Part shown: one piece after another, positions 13,295 to 19,921 of the stretch
Layout: each line of letters begins with the position of its first letter
Numbering within the stretch: the first letter of the stretch is position 1
The notes under the pieces: generated by a model
The model's input: the letters and a program-made list of their open reading frames with translations, nothing else
What the model was told of the DNA's origin: nothing
Databases searched by the model: none
Program-made: the position numbers and the translations under genes
Assembly: GCA_033722135.1 (NCBI GenBank)
Contig: JAWVZO010000030.1
Location: forward strand, 1 to 19,921
Direction: 5' to 3'
DNA: 19,921 bases
DNA from: QNFN01 sp033722135
GTDB lineage: Bacteria > Pseudomonadota > Gammaproteobacteria > QNFN01

Positions 13295-15265
13295 ATGTCA
13301 GCCAAGCCCGAGGGGACGGGTGATTCGTCCCGTTTCGATACCATTCCCAAACTGTTGCTCGAGCACGCCCGCGTGCGACCGGACCGGGCCGCGATCCGGG
13401 AGAAGGATTTCGGCATCTGGCAGTCGTGGTCCTGGAGCCAGGCGCGCGACGAGATCATGGCGCTCGCCGGCGGCCTCGCCGACATGGGGTTCGAAGCCGG
13501 CGACAAGCTCGCCATCGTCGGCGACAACCGGCCGCAGCTCTACTGGGCGATGGTGGCCGCGCAGATCGCGGGCGGCGTCCCGGTGCCGGTCTACCAGGAC
13601 TCGGTGGCCGAGGAGATGCAGTACATCTTCGACCACGCGGGGATCCGTTTCGCCGTCGTTGAGGACCAGGAACAGGTCGACAAGCTCCTCGAGGTCAAGG
13701 CGGGCTGCGAGTCGCTGGCGCACATCGTCTACGAGGAGACGCGCGGCATGCGCGACTACGAGCAGACGTTCCTGCATGCGCTCGGGGAAGTGCAGGCGCG
13801 CGGCCGCACCTGGCTGCAGGCGCATGCGGACGAGCTGGAGCAACGCATTGCCAACGGCAAGGGCGACGACCTCGCCATCATGCTCTATACCTCGGGCACC
13901 ACCGGCCGCCCCAAGGGGGTCGAGCTCAGTCACGACAACCTGCTGGTCACGGCGCGCAATGCGGCCGAGTTCGACCACCTGACCGCCAACGAGGAAATGG
14001 TCTCCTACCTGCCGATGGCCTGGGTGGGCGATTGCATCTTCTCGCTCGCCCAGGCCTACGTCTGCGGCTTCTGCATCAACTGCCCCGAGAGCGGTGACAC
14101 GGTCATGACCGACATGCGCGAGATCGGGCCGACCTACTTCTTTGCGCCGCCGGCGATCTTCGAGAACCTGCTGACCAACGTCAGCATCCGCATCGAGGAC
14201 GCGAGCGCGATCAAGCAGTGGCTCTACAAACACTACATCGACGTCGCACGACATGTCGGCGTGCGCATCCTCGAGGGCGAGCCGGTCAGCGCCTGGGAAC
14301 GTTTCGAGTATTTCCTAGGATCCCTGCTGGTCTACGGACCGCTCAAGAACGTCCTCGGCTTCTCGAAGGTGCGGGTGGCCTACACCGCGGGCGAGGCAAT
14401 CGGTCCCGAAATCTTCGACTTCTACCGCGGTCTCGGCATGAACATCAAGCAGCTCTACGGTCAGACCGAAGCCTCGGTGTTCATCACCATGCACCCCGAC
14501 GGCGAGGTCAAGCCGGACACCGTGGGTGTGCCGGCGCCCGGCGTCGAGGTGAAGATCACCGACAGCGGCGAGGTGCTCTACCGCAGTCCCGGCGTGTTCA
14601 TGCGCTACCACAAGAACGAGGAAGCGACCGCGGAGACCAAGACCCCGGATGGCTGGGTGATGACCGGCGACGCGGGCTACTTCGGCGAAGACGGCCACCT
14701 GCGCATCATCGACCGGGCCAAGGACGTCGGCAAGCTCAACGACGGCTCGATGTTCGCGCCCAAGTTCCTCGAGAACAAGCTCAAGTTCTTCCCCCAGATC
14801 AAGGAAGTGGTCGCCTTCGGGCACGAACGGGACTTCGTCGCGGCGTTCATCAACATCGATCTCGAGGCGGTCGGCAACTGGGCCGAACGCAACGGCATCG
14901 CCTACTCCGGGTACACCGACCTCGCCGGTCGTGCCGAGGTCTACGACCAGATCCAGGCCTGCGTCGAGAAGGTCAATGAAGACCTCGCCGACGACCCGCA
15001 CCTCTCCGGCTCACAGATCCACCGGTTCCTGATTCTGCACAAGGAACTCGATGCCGACGACGGCGAACTGACCCGCACCCGCAAGGTGCGCCGCCGGATC
15101 ATCGCCGAGCGCTACGGCGATCTCATCGAGGCGCTCTACGACGGTCGAGACGAGGTGCACGTCGAGGCCGAGGTCACCTTCGAGGACGGCCGCAAGGGCA
15201 AGATCGTTGCCGATCTGAAGATCCGTGACACCAAGACCGTCGAGGTCAGGGAGGCCGCCGCGTGA
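13295..15265 (+). CDS. AMP-forming acyl-CoA synthetase (long-chain fatty acid CoA ligase-like)
   Basis: A 656-residue cytosolic or membrane-associated ligase of the ANL superfamily: acid + ATP + CoA to acyl-CoA + AMP + PPi. Motifs are the P-loop YTSGTTGRPKG at 198-208, YGQTEAS from 388, TGD with D459, the hinge DRAKD at 473-477, and LTRTRKVRRR near 592-601 with K597 at the place of the catalytic lysine. The overall form, including the C-terminal AERYGDLIEALYDG, is of the COG1022 long-chain type. The segment after the hinge (KLNDGSMFAPKFLEN) departs from the usual GGKNIAP form. The ATG at 13295 is chosen over an upstream in-frame ATG because AGAGGAA/AAGG precede it and the upstream part covers the leader hairpin. 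Its stop overlaps the next start (GTGA). Context suggests that it activates the imported substrate. Confidence 0.92.
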   Translation: MSAKPEGTGDSSRFDTIPKLLLEHARVRPDRAAIREKDFGIWQSWSWSQARDEIMALAGGLADMGFEAGDKLAIVGDNRPQLYWAMVAAQIAGGVPVPVYQDSVAEEMQYIFDHAGIRFAVVEDQEQVDKLLEVKAGCESLAHIVYEETRGMRDYEQTFLHALGEVQARGRTWLQAHADELEQRIANGKGDDLAIMLYTSGTTGRPKGVELSHDNLLVTARNAAEFDHLTANEEMVSYLPMAWVGDCIFSLAQAYVCGFCINCPESGDTVMTDMREIGPTYFFAPPAIFENLLTNVSIRIEDASAIKQWLYKHYIDVARHVGVRILEGEPVSAWERFEYFLGSLLVYGPLKNVLGFSKVRVAYTAGEAIGPEIFDFYRGLGMNIKQLYGQTEASVFITMHPDGEVKPDTVGVPAPGVEVKITDSGEVLYRSPGVFMRYHKNEEATAETKTPDGWVMTGDAGYFGEDGHLRIIDRAKDVGKLNDGSMFAPKFLENKLKFFPQIKEVVAFGHERDFVAAFINIDLEAVGNWAERNGIAYSGYTDLAGRAEVYDQIQACVEKVNEDLADDPHLSGSQIHRFLILHKELDADDGELTRTRKVRRRIIAERYGDLIEALYDGRDEVHVEAEVTFEDGRKGKIVADLKIRDTKTVEVREAAA

Positions 15266-16095
15266 GCGAAACCGCCGAGCAGATGACGGAGTCCGTGGCC
15301 CAGGTGCAGAGCCAGAAGAAAATCGGCGACGTTGTCCTTTCGGTCGACAACATCAGCCTCTCCTTCGGCGGCGTGCGCGCACTGACCAACATCAGCTTCC
15401 AGGTGCGCGAACACCAGGTGCTGTCGATCATCGGTCCCAACGGCGCGGGCAAGAGCTCGATGCTGAACGTGATCAACGGTTTCTACCATCCCCAGGAGGG
15501 GCTGATCACCTACCGTGGCGTGACCCGCAAGCAGATGAAACCGCACGAGGCGGCACGCCAGGGCATCGCCCGCACGTTCCAGAACATCGCGCTGTTCAAG
15601 GGCATGTCCACGCTCGACAACATCATGACCGGGCGCAACACCATGATGCACCGCGGCCTGATCTGGCAGGCGCTGCGCATCGGGCCCGCGCTGAAGGAAG
15701 AACTCGATCACCGCGAGCGGGTCGAGCAGATCATCGACTTCCTCGAGATCGAACACATCCGCAAGGCACCCGTCGGCAAGCTCCCCTACGGCCTGCAGAA
15801 GCGGGTCGAACTCGGCCGCGCACTGGCCGCCGAGCCGACCATGCTGCTGCTCGACGAACCGATGGCCGGCATGAACCTCGAGGAGAAGCAGGACATGAGC
15901 CGCTTCATCCTCGACGTCAACGACGAATTCGGCACGACCATCGTGCTGATCGAGCACGACATGGGCGTGGTCATGGATATCTCCGACCATGTCGTCGTGC
16001 TCGATTACGGGCGCAAGATCGGCGACGGGCCGCCTGACGAGGTGCGCAACAACAAGGACGTGATCGACGCCTATCTCGGCGTCAGTCACGACTGA
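15262..16095 (+). CDS. livG: LivG-type ABC transporter ATPase
   Basis: A 277-residue ATP-binding subunit: Walker A GPNGAGKSS at 58-66, Q-loop region in TFQNIALFKGM, an LPYGLQKRVELGRAL signature from 174 (the LivG family variant of LSGGQ), Walker B LLLDEPMAGM with D198 and E199, and the H-loop in VLIEHDMG. The long helical insert after the Q-loop (MHRGLIWQALRIGPALKEE) is typical of LivG. The start is GTG at 15262, overlapping the ligase stop by four bases, with AGGGAGG seven bases before it. A short extra N-terminus of about 22 residues precedes the first strand. It would power import together with the two permeases that follow. The ligase coupling argues for an acid substrate other than, or besides, branched-chain amino acids. 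Confidence 0.94.
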   Translation: MSETAEQMTESVAQVQSQKKIGDVVLSVDNISLSFGGVRALTNISFQVREHQVLSIIGPNGAGKSSMLNVINGFYHPQEGLITYRGVTRKQMKPHEAARQGIARTFQNIALFKGMSTLDNIMTGRNTMMHRGLIWQALRIGPALKEELDHRERVEQIIDFLEIEHIRKAPVGKLPYGLQKRVELGRALAAEPTMLLLDEPMAGMNLEEKQDMSRFILDVNDEFGTTIVLIEHDMGVVMDISDHVVVLDYGRKIGDGPPDEVRNNKDVIDAYLGVSHD

Positions 16096-16111
16096 ACCGG
16101 AGCGGGCACGC

Positions 16112-17035
16112 ATGCTCTTTTTCACAGAAACGGTGATCAGCGGCCTGATGGCCGGCGTTATGTACGCGCTGGTCGCACTCGGCTTCGTGCTGATCTTCAA
16201 GGCCTCGGGCATCTTCAACTTCGCCCAGGGCGTGCTCGCCCTGTTCGCGGCCCTGGCACTCTACGATTTCATGTCGCCCGACGGATGGGCGGCAGCGCTG
16301 ATAGGTTTTCCCCTGCCGGTGCCGTTCGCGATCCTCGCCACGATCGGGGTGATGATCGCGCTCGCCTGGCTGATCGAGCGCCTGGTCTTGCGCCACCTGG
16401 TCAATCAGGAAGGCATCATCCTGTTCATGGCCACCATCGGCCTGGCCTACGTGCTCGAGGGCCTGGGCGACATCCTGTTCGGTTCGGACGTCAAGGCGCT
16501 CGACATCGGCATCCCGCAGGGCGCGCACGACTACCTCTTCGACCAGTACGGGCTCTATATCGAGAAGCTCGAGATGTTCGCGGCCGCCACGGCGGCGGTG
16601 CTCGTGACGGTCCTCGCGCTGTTTTTCCAGAAGACCCGCACCGGACGGGCGCTGCGCGCGGTTGCCGATGACCACCAGGCCGCGCTCTCGGTCGGCATCT
16701 CGCTGCGGACGATCTGGGTGATCGTCTGGTCGGTGGCGGGCATCGTCGCGCTGGTTGCCGGCATCATGTGGGGCAGCAAATCCGGCGTGCAGTTCTCGCT
16801 GTCGCTGATCGCGCTCAAGGCGTTGCCGGTGCTGATCCTAGGTGGCTTCACCTCGGTCCCCGGAGCGATCGTCGGTGGCCTGATCATCGGAGTTGGCGAG
16901 AAGGTGGCCGAGGTCTACGTCGGACCGTACGTCGGTGGCGCGATCGAGAACTGGTTTGCCTACATGCTCGCCCTGGTGTTCCTGCTGTTCCGACCGCAGG
17001 GGCTGTTTGGCGAAAAGATCATCGAAAGGGTCTGA
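16112..17035 (+). CDS. livH: LivH-type ABC transporter permease
   Basis: A 307-residue integral membrane protein starting at the membrane segment ETVISGLMAGVMYALVALGFV, then IFNFAQGVLALF, which is the conserved LivH N-terminal block. About eight hydrophobic helices follow, with LRAVADDHQAALSVGIS (the cytoplasmic loop that contacts the ATPase) around 185-200 and FRPQGLFGEKI at the end, as in the family. It forms the translocation path with the LivM-type partner. The gap from livG is 16 bp, with GGAGCGG before the ATG. The next gene begins 4 bp after its stop, so this is clearly one operon. Confidence 0.94.
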   Translation: MLFFTETVISGLMAGVMYALVALGFVLIFKASGIFNFAQGVLALFAALALYDFMSPDGWAAALIGFPLPVPFAILATIGVMIALAWLIERLVLRHLVNQEGIILFMATIGLAYVLEGLGDILFGSDVKALDIGIPQGAHDYLFDQYGLYIEKLEMFAAATAAVLVTVLALFFQKTRTGRALRAVADDHQAALSVGISLRTIWVIVWSVAGIVALVAGIMWGSKSGVQFSLSLIALKALPVLILGGFTSVPGAIVGGLIIGVGEKVAEVYVGPYVGGAIENWFAYMLALVFLLFRPQGLFGEKIIERV

Positions 17036-17039
17036 GCCG

Positions 17040-18116
17040 ATGCTTTACCGCGAAACGGGCCAATTCAAGACCAGCTACCAGGCCGACCAGGCGATCTTCC
17101 CGATCGCCCAGGATCGCTGGTTCATACTCGGCGTGCTCGCCTTCTCGCTGTTCGTGATGCCGTTCCTGGTCGACGACTACCTGGCCAATGCGGTGCTGCT
17201 CCCGCTGCTGATCTACGCCCTCGCCGCGCTCGGCCTGAACATCCTGATCGGTTACTGCGGCCAGCTTTCGCTCGGCACCGGCGGTTTCATGGCGGTCGGC
17301 GCCTACTCGACCTACAAGCTGGTGACCGCCTACCCGGACCTCAACCTGATCGTCATCGTCCTGCTCTCGGGCCTGATCACCGCCGCGGTGGGCGTGCTCT
17401 TCGGTCTGCCTTCGCTGCGTATCAAGGGCTTCTATCTGGCCGTGGCGACGCTCGCCGCCCAGTTCTTCCTCGTCTGGATGTTCAACAAGTTCGGCTGGTT
17501 CAACAATTACAACATGACCGGACAGATCACCATGCCCGACGCCGACCTGTTCGGCATCCAGATCACCGGTCCGGGCGCCCAACCCGGCGTGAAGTACCTC
17601 TTCTGCCTGGGCTTCGTCGTGATCTTCGCGCTTGCCGCGAAGAACATCGTGCGCGGTCGCGTGGGCCGCGAGTGGATGGCGATTCGCGACATGGATATCG
17701 CCGCCGAGATCATCGGCATCCGCCCCATGTTCGCCAAGCTCTCCGCGTTTGCTGTCAGCTCCTTCTACGTCGGCATGGCCGGTGCGCTCTACTTCGGCGT
17801 TTGGCTCGGTTCCGCCGAGCCGGTCGAGGCGTTCGACATCAACCAATCATTCCTGGTGCTGTTCATGGTCATCGTCGGCGGGCTCGGCAGCATCATGGGC
17901 AACTTCTTCGGCGCCGCTTTCATTTTGCTGCTGCCGCTGCTGCTCAAGAACATCATGGTCGACGGTTTCGATATCGCGACCGTGACCGCCAAGCACGTCG
18001 AGATCATGAGTCTCGGCGCGCTGATCCTCTTCTTCCTGATCGTCGAACCGCACGGACTCGCGCGGCTCTGGCAGATCACCAAGGAGAAGCTTCGGCTCTG
18101 GCCGTTCCCGCACTGA
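17040..18116 (+). CDS. livM: LivM-type ABC transporter permease
   Basis: A 358-residue integral membrane protein. The block ALGLNILIGYCGQLSLGTGGFMAVGAY and the loop REWMAIRDMDIAAEIIGI (both family signatures) are followed by several hydrophobic helices and FFLIVEPHGLARLW near the end. It pairs with the LivH-type permease. The ATG at 17040 is preferred because GAAAGGG lies nine bases upstream and the product then starts with a short cytoplasmic segment. The in-frame extension upstream would overlap the previous gene by more than 140 bp and reads as Arg/Ser/Cys-rich non-protein sequence. Confidence 0.94.
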   Translation: MLYRETGQFKTSYQADQAIFPIAQDRWFILGVLAFSLFVMPFLVDDYLANAVLLPLLIYALAALGLNILIGYCGQLSLGTGGFMAVGAYSTYKLVTAYPDLNLIVIVLLSGLITAAVGVLFGLPSLRIKGFYLAVATLAAQFFLVWMFNKFGWFNNYNMTGQITMPDADLFGIQITGPGAQPGVKYLFCLGFVVIFALAAKNIVRGRVGREWMAIRDMDIAAEIIGIRPMFAKLSAFAVSSFYVGMAGALYFGVWLGSAEPVEAFDINQSFLVLFMVIVGGLGSIMGNFFGAAFILLLPLLLKNIMVDGFDIATVTAKHVEIMSLGALILFFLIVEPHGLARLWQITKEKLRLWPFPH

Positions 18117-18191
18117 GGGGCGCTTGCCGAGGGTCCGCCTCTCCAGGGCGGGCGCGTAGAACCACCACACAAAGGAGAGAGGGAAGACATC
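18117..18191 (+). other. Spacer before the binding-protein gene with a short stem-loop
   Basis: The 75-bp gap is the longest within the operon. CCGCC (18135-18139) and GGCGG (18147-18151) can form a small stem with a seven-base loop, followed by an excellent ribosome site (AAAGGAGAGAGGGAAG, 18171 onward). Such a stem could protect a processed 3' mRNA and raise binding-protein levels over the permeases. No promoter is evident. Confidence 0.35.
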
Positions 18192-19505
18192 ATGAACCTA
18201 GCGAAGATCAAGCGGGTTGCCTTGGCCGCGGTGATCGCACCGATGCTCACGGCCACGGCCTCCGCTTACGAACTGGTCATCCCGTCGACCGACTACCGAA
18301 CCGGTCCGTACGCCCCGAACGGCATCCCGTTTGCCAACGGGTACAGCGACTACTTCACGCTGATCAACGAGCGGGACGGCGGCATCGAGGGCGTCAAGAT
18401 CGCCAATCCGAGCTGCGAGACGGCCTACAACACCAAGCAGGGCGTGGAGTGCTACGAGAAGCTGAAGGACACGCCGCCTTCCGGGGCACTGGCCTTCCAG
18501 CCCCTGTCGACCGGCATCACCTACCAGCTGATCCCGAAAGCCACCGAAGACAAGATCCCGGTCTTCTCCATGGGTTACGGACGCACGTCCGCCGCCAACG
18601 GCAAGATCTTCCCTTACGTCTTCAACTTCCCGGCCACCTACTGGGATCAGGCGACGGTCTTCGTGCAGTACATCGCCGACCAGGAAGGCGGCATGGAGTA
18701 CCTCAAGGGCAAGAAGATCGCGCTGGTCTACCACAACTCGGCCTACGGCAAGGAGCCGATCCGCACGCTCGAGACCATGGCCGAGAAGTACGGCTACGAG
18801 CTGCAGCTGCTGCCGGTCGATCACCCGGGACAGGAGCAGAAGGCCACCTGGCTGCAGATCCGCCGCGAGCGCCCGGACTGGGTGCTGATGTGGGGCTGGG
18901 GCGTCATGAACCAGGTCGCCATCAAGGAGGCCGCGTCGATCCGCTACCCGATGGATCATTTCATCGGCGTGTGGTGGTCGGGTTCCGAGAACGACGTCCT
19001 GCCCGCCGGCGAGGAGGCGAACGGCTACCTGTCGGGCGCGTTCCACGCTCCGGGCGACGACTTCCCGGTCCATGACGACATCAAGGAATACGTCTACGCC
19101 AAGGGCAAGGGCAAGGGCGACGTCGATCGCATCGGCGAGGTGCTCTACAACCGGGGCATGGTCGCGGCGATGTGGACCGTCGAGGCGGTCCGCAACGCGA
19201 TGAAGATCCACGGCACCAAGGAGGTGCGCGGCGAGCACGTGCGTGACGGCTTCGAGAGCCTCAACGTCGATGAGAAGCGCCTCGAGGAACTCGGCATGAA
19301 GGGCTTCACCTATCCGGTGAAGATCACCTGTGAGAACCACACGGGTCCGGGCAAGGTCGCGCTGCAGCAGTGGGACGCCAAGGCCAAGCAGTGGTCGATC
19401 GTCACCAAGTTCTACGAGCCGCTGCGCGACATCACCGGCCCGCTGATCAAGGAGGATTCCGAGGCGTACGCCAAGGAGAACAACATCACGCCGCGTGAGT
19501 GCTGA
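18192..19505 (+). CDS. Periplasmic substrate-binding protein of the Liv-type ABC importer
   Basis: A 437-residue protein with a Sec signal peptide: basic start (KIKR), hydrophobic core, and likely cleavage after ATASA (residue 25). The mature part is a type I periplasmic binding protein (Peripla_BP_6/LivK class): STDYRTGPYAPNGIPFANG near the start, then C75 and C87 (probable disulfide), the FSMGYGRTSAANG stretch, and KKIALVYHNSAYGKEP at the domain hinge. It is longer than E. coli LivK (about 370 aa), as are relatives thought to bind aromatic or other organic acids. Substrate cannot be read from sequence. AAAGGAGA precedes the ATG. Position between the LivM-type permease and LivF-type ATPase assigns it to this importer. 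Confidence 0.92.
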   Translation: MNLAKIKRVALAAVIAPMLTATASAYELVIPSTDYRTGPYAPNGIPFANGYSDYFTLINERDGGIEGVKIANPSCETAYNTKQGVECYEKLKDTPPSGALAFQPLSTGITYQLIPKATEDKIPVFSMGYGRTSAANGKIFPYVFNFPATYWDQATVFVQYIADQEGGMEYLKGKKIALVYHNSAYGKEPIRTLETMAEKYGYELQLLPVDHPGQEQKATWLQIRRERPDWVLMWGWGVMNQVAIKEAASIRYPMDHFIGVWWSGSENDVLPAGEEANGYLSGAFHAPGDDFPVHDDIKEYVYAKGKGKGDVDRIGEVLYNRGMVAAMWTVEAVRNAMKIHGTKEVRGEHVRDGFESLNVDEKRLEELGMKGFTYPVKITCENHTGPGKVALQQWDAKAKQWSIVTKFYEPLRDITGPLIKEDSEAYAKENNITPREC

Positions 19506-19549
19506 TCTCCAGCGCCTGAGATGACGGTTCCGAACCCGGGGAGGCCCTC

Positions 19550-19921
19550 TTGAACAGTGCAACTGCACCGACAGCGGACGTGCGTCCAGCCGACGCGCCA
19601 CTGCTCGAAGTCAACAACATCGAGGTCATCTACGACCACGTGATCCTTGTGCTCAAGGGGGTTTCCCTGGGGGTTCCCGAGGGGGGCATCGTCGCCCTCC
19701 TCGGGGCCAACGGGGCCGGCAAGTCGACCACCCTCAAGGCGATCTCCAACCTGCTCGGCGCCGAGCGTGGCGACGTCACGAAGGGCAGCATCATCTACCG
19801 TGGCGAGAACGTCCACGCACTCAACCCCTCCGAGCTGGTCAAGCGAGGGGTCATCCAGGTCATGGAAGGCCGACACTGCTTCGAGCACCTGACCATCGAG
19901 GAGAACCTGCTCACCGGGGCC
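19550..19921 (+). CDS. livF: LivF-type ABC transporter ATPase (N-terminal part, cut by window edge)
   Basis: The 124 visible residues start at TTG 19550, five bases after GGGGAGG. Walker A is GANGAGKST at 52-60 and the Q-loop region is VIQVMEGRHCFEHLTIEENL near the window end, where LivF proteins usually have GRRVF-LTVEENL. About 19 extra residues precede the first strand (LLEVNNIEVIYDHVILVLKG). It is the second ATPase, expected to form a heterodimer with the LivG-type protein. Signature and Walker B motifs lie beyond the window. The gap from the binding-protein gene is 44 bp. Confidence 0.93.
   Translation, partial: MNSATAPTADVRPADAPLLEVNNIEVIYDHVILVLKGVSLGVPEGGIVALLGANGAGKSTTLKAISNLLGAERGDVTKGSIIYRGENVHALNPSELVKRGVIQVMEGRHCFEHLTIEENLLTGA

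Overview
The window is a visibly G+C-rich chromosomal segment from a gammaproteobacterium. YqhA, exonuclease I (SbcB) and a YhcB/ZapG-type envelope protein are all typical of that class, and the first genes are a napFDA-type periplasmic nitrate reductase operon. An Ectothiorhodospiraceae/Chromatiales-like halophile or alkaliphile would fit, but the lineage is inference. I see no rRNA, tRNA, CRISPR array, insertion sequence or phage gene.

Layout. (1) Positions 1-1157, minus strand: napF, napD and the 5' part of napA, tightly packed. A near-perfect FNR box lies at 1233-1246, about 76 bp upstream of napF. (2) 1365-5882: housekeeping and less studied genes. These are a yqhA-family membrane protein (minus), a carboxylesterase overlapped by a small Cys-rich unknown protein (plus), a TraB/PrgY-family membrane protein (minus) and divergent exonuclease I (plus). 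(3) 5889-10619: an RsmC-like methyltransferase (minus), a large metallo-beta-lactamase-fold hydrolase, and a CPA1-type cation/proton antiporter ending in a cyclic-nucleotide-binding domain (both plus). (4) 10616-12964, minus strand: a CinA/MoCF-domain protein, a YhcB/ZapG homologue with an unusually long disordered insert, and a class II glutamine amidotransferase. (5) 13295 to the window end, plus strand: an AMP-forming acyl-CoA synthetase followed by a full branched-chain-amino-acid-type ABC importer (ATPase, two permeases, binding protein, second ATPase; the last runs off the window).

Region 5 is the most interesting. A CoA ligase is translationally coupled (GTGA overlap) to the first ABC ATPase. 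This suggests that an organic acid is imported through a Liv-type importer and trapped as its CoA thioester. The 330-bp divergent region before it has an ordered set of symmetric elements: a MerR/LiuR-style dyad inside an 18-bp promoter spacer, a second dyad just upstream, 9-bp inverted arms flanking the promoter, and a leader hairpin whose loop carries a tandem 7-bp repeat. I propose a regulated acid-import-and-activation unit with unknown substrate and unknown regulator.
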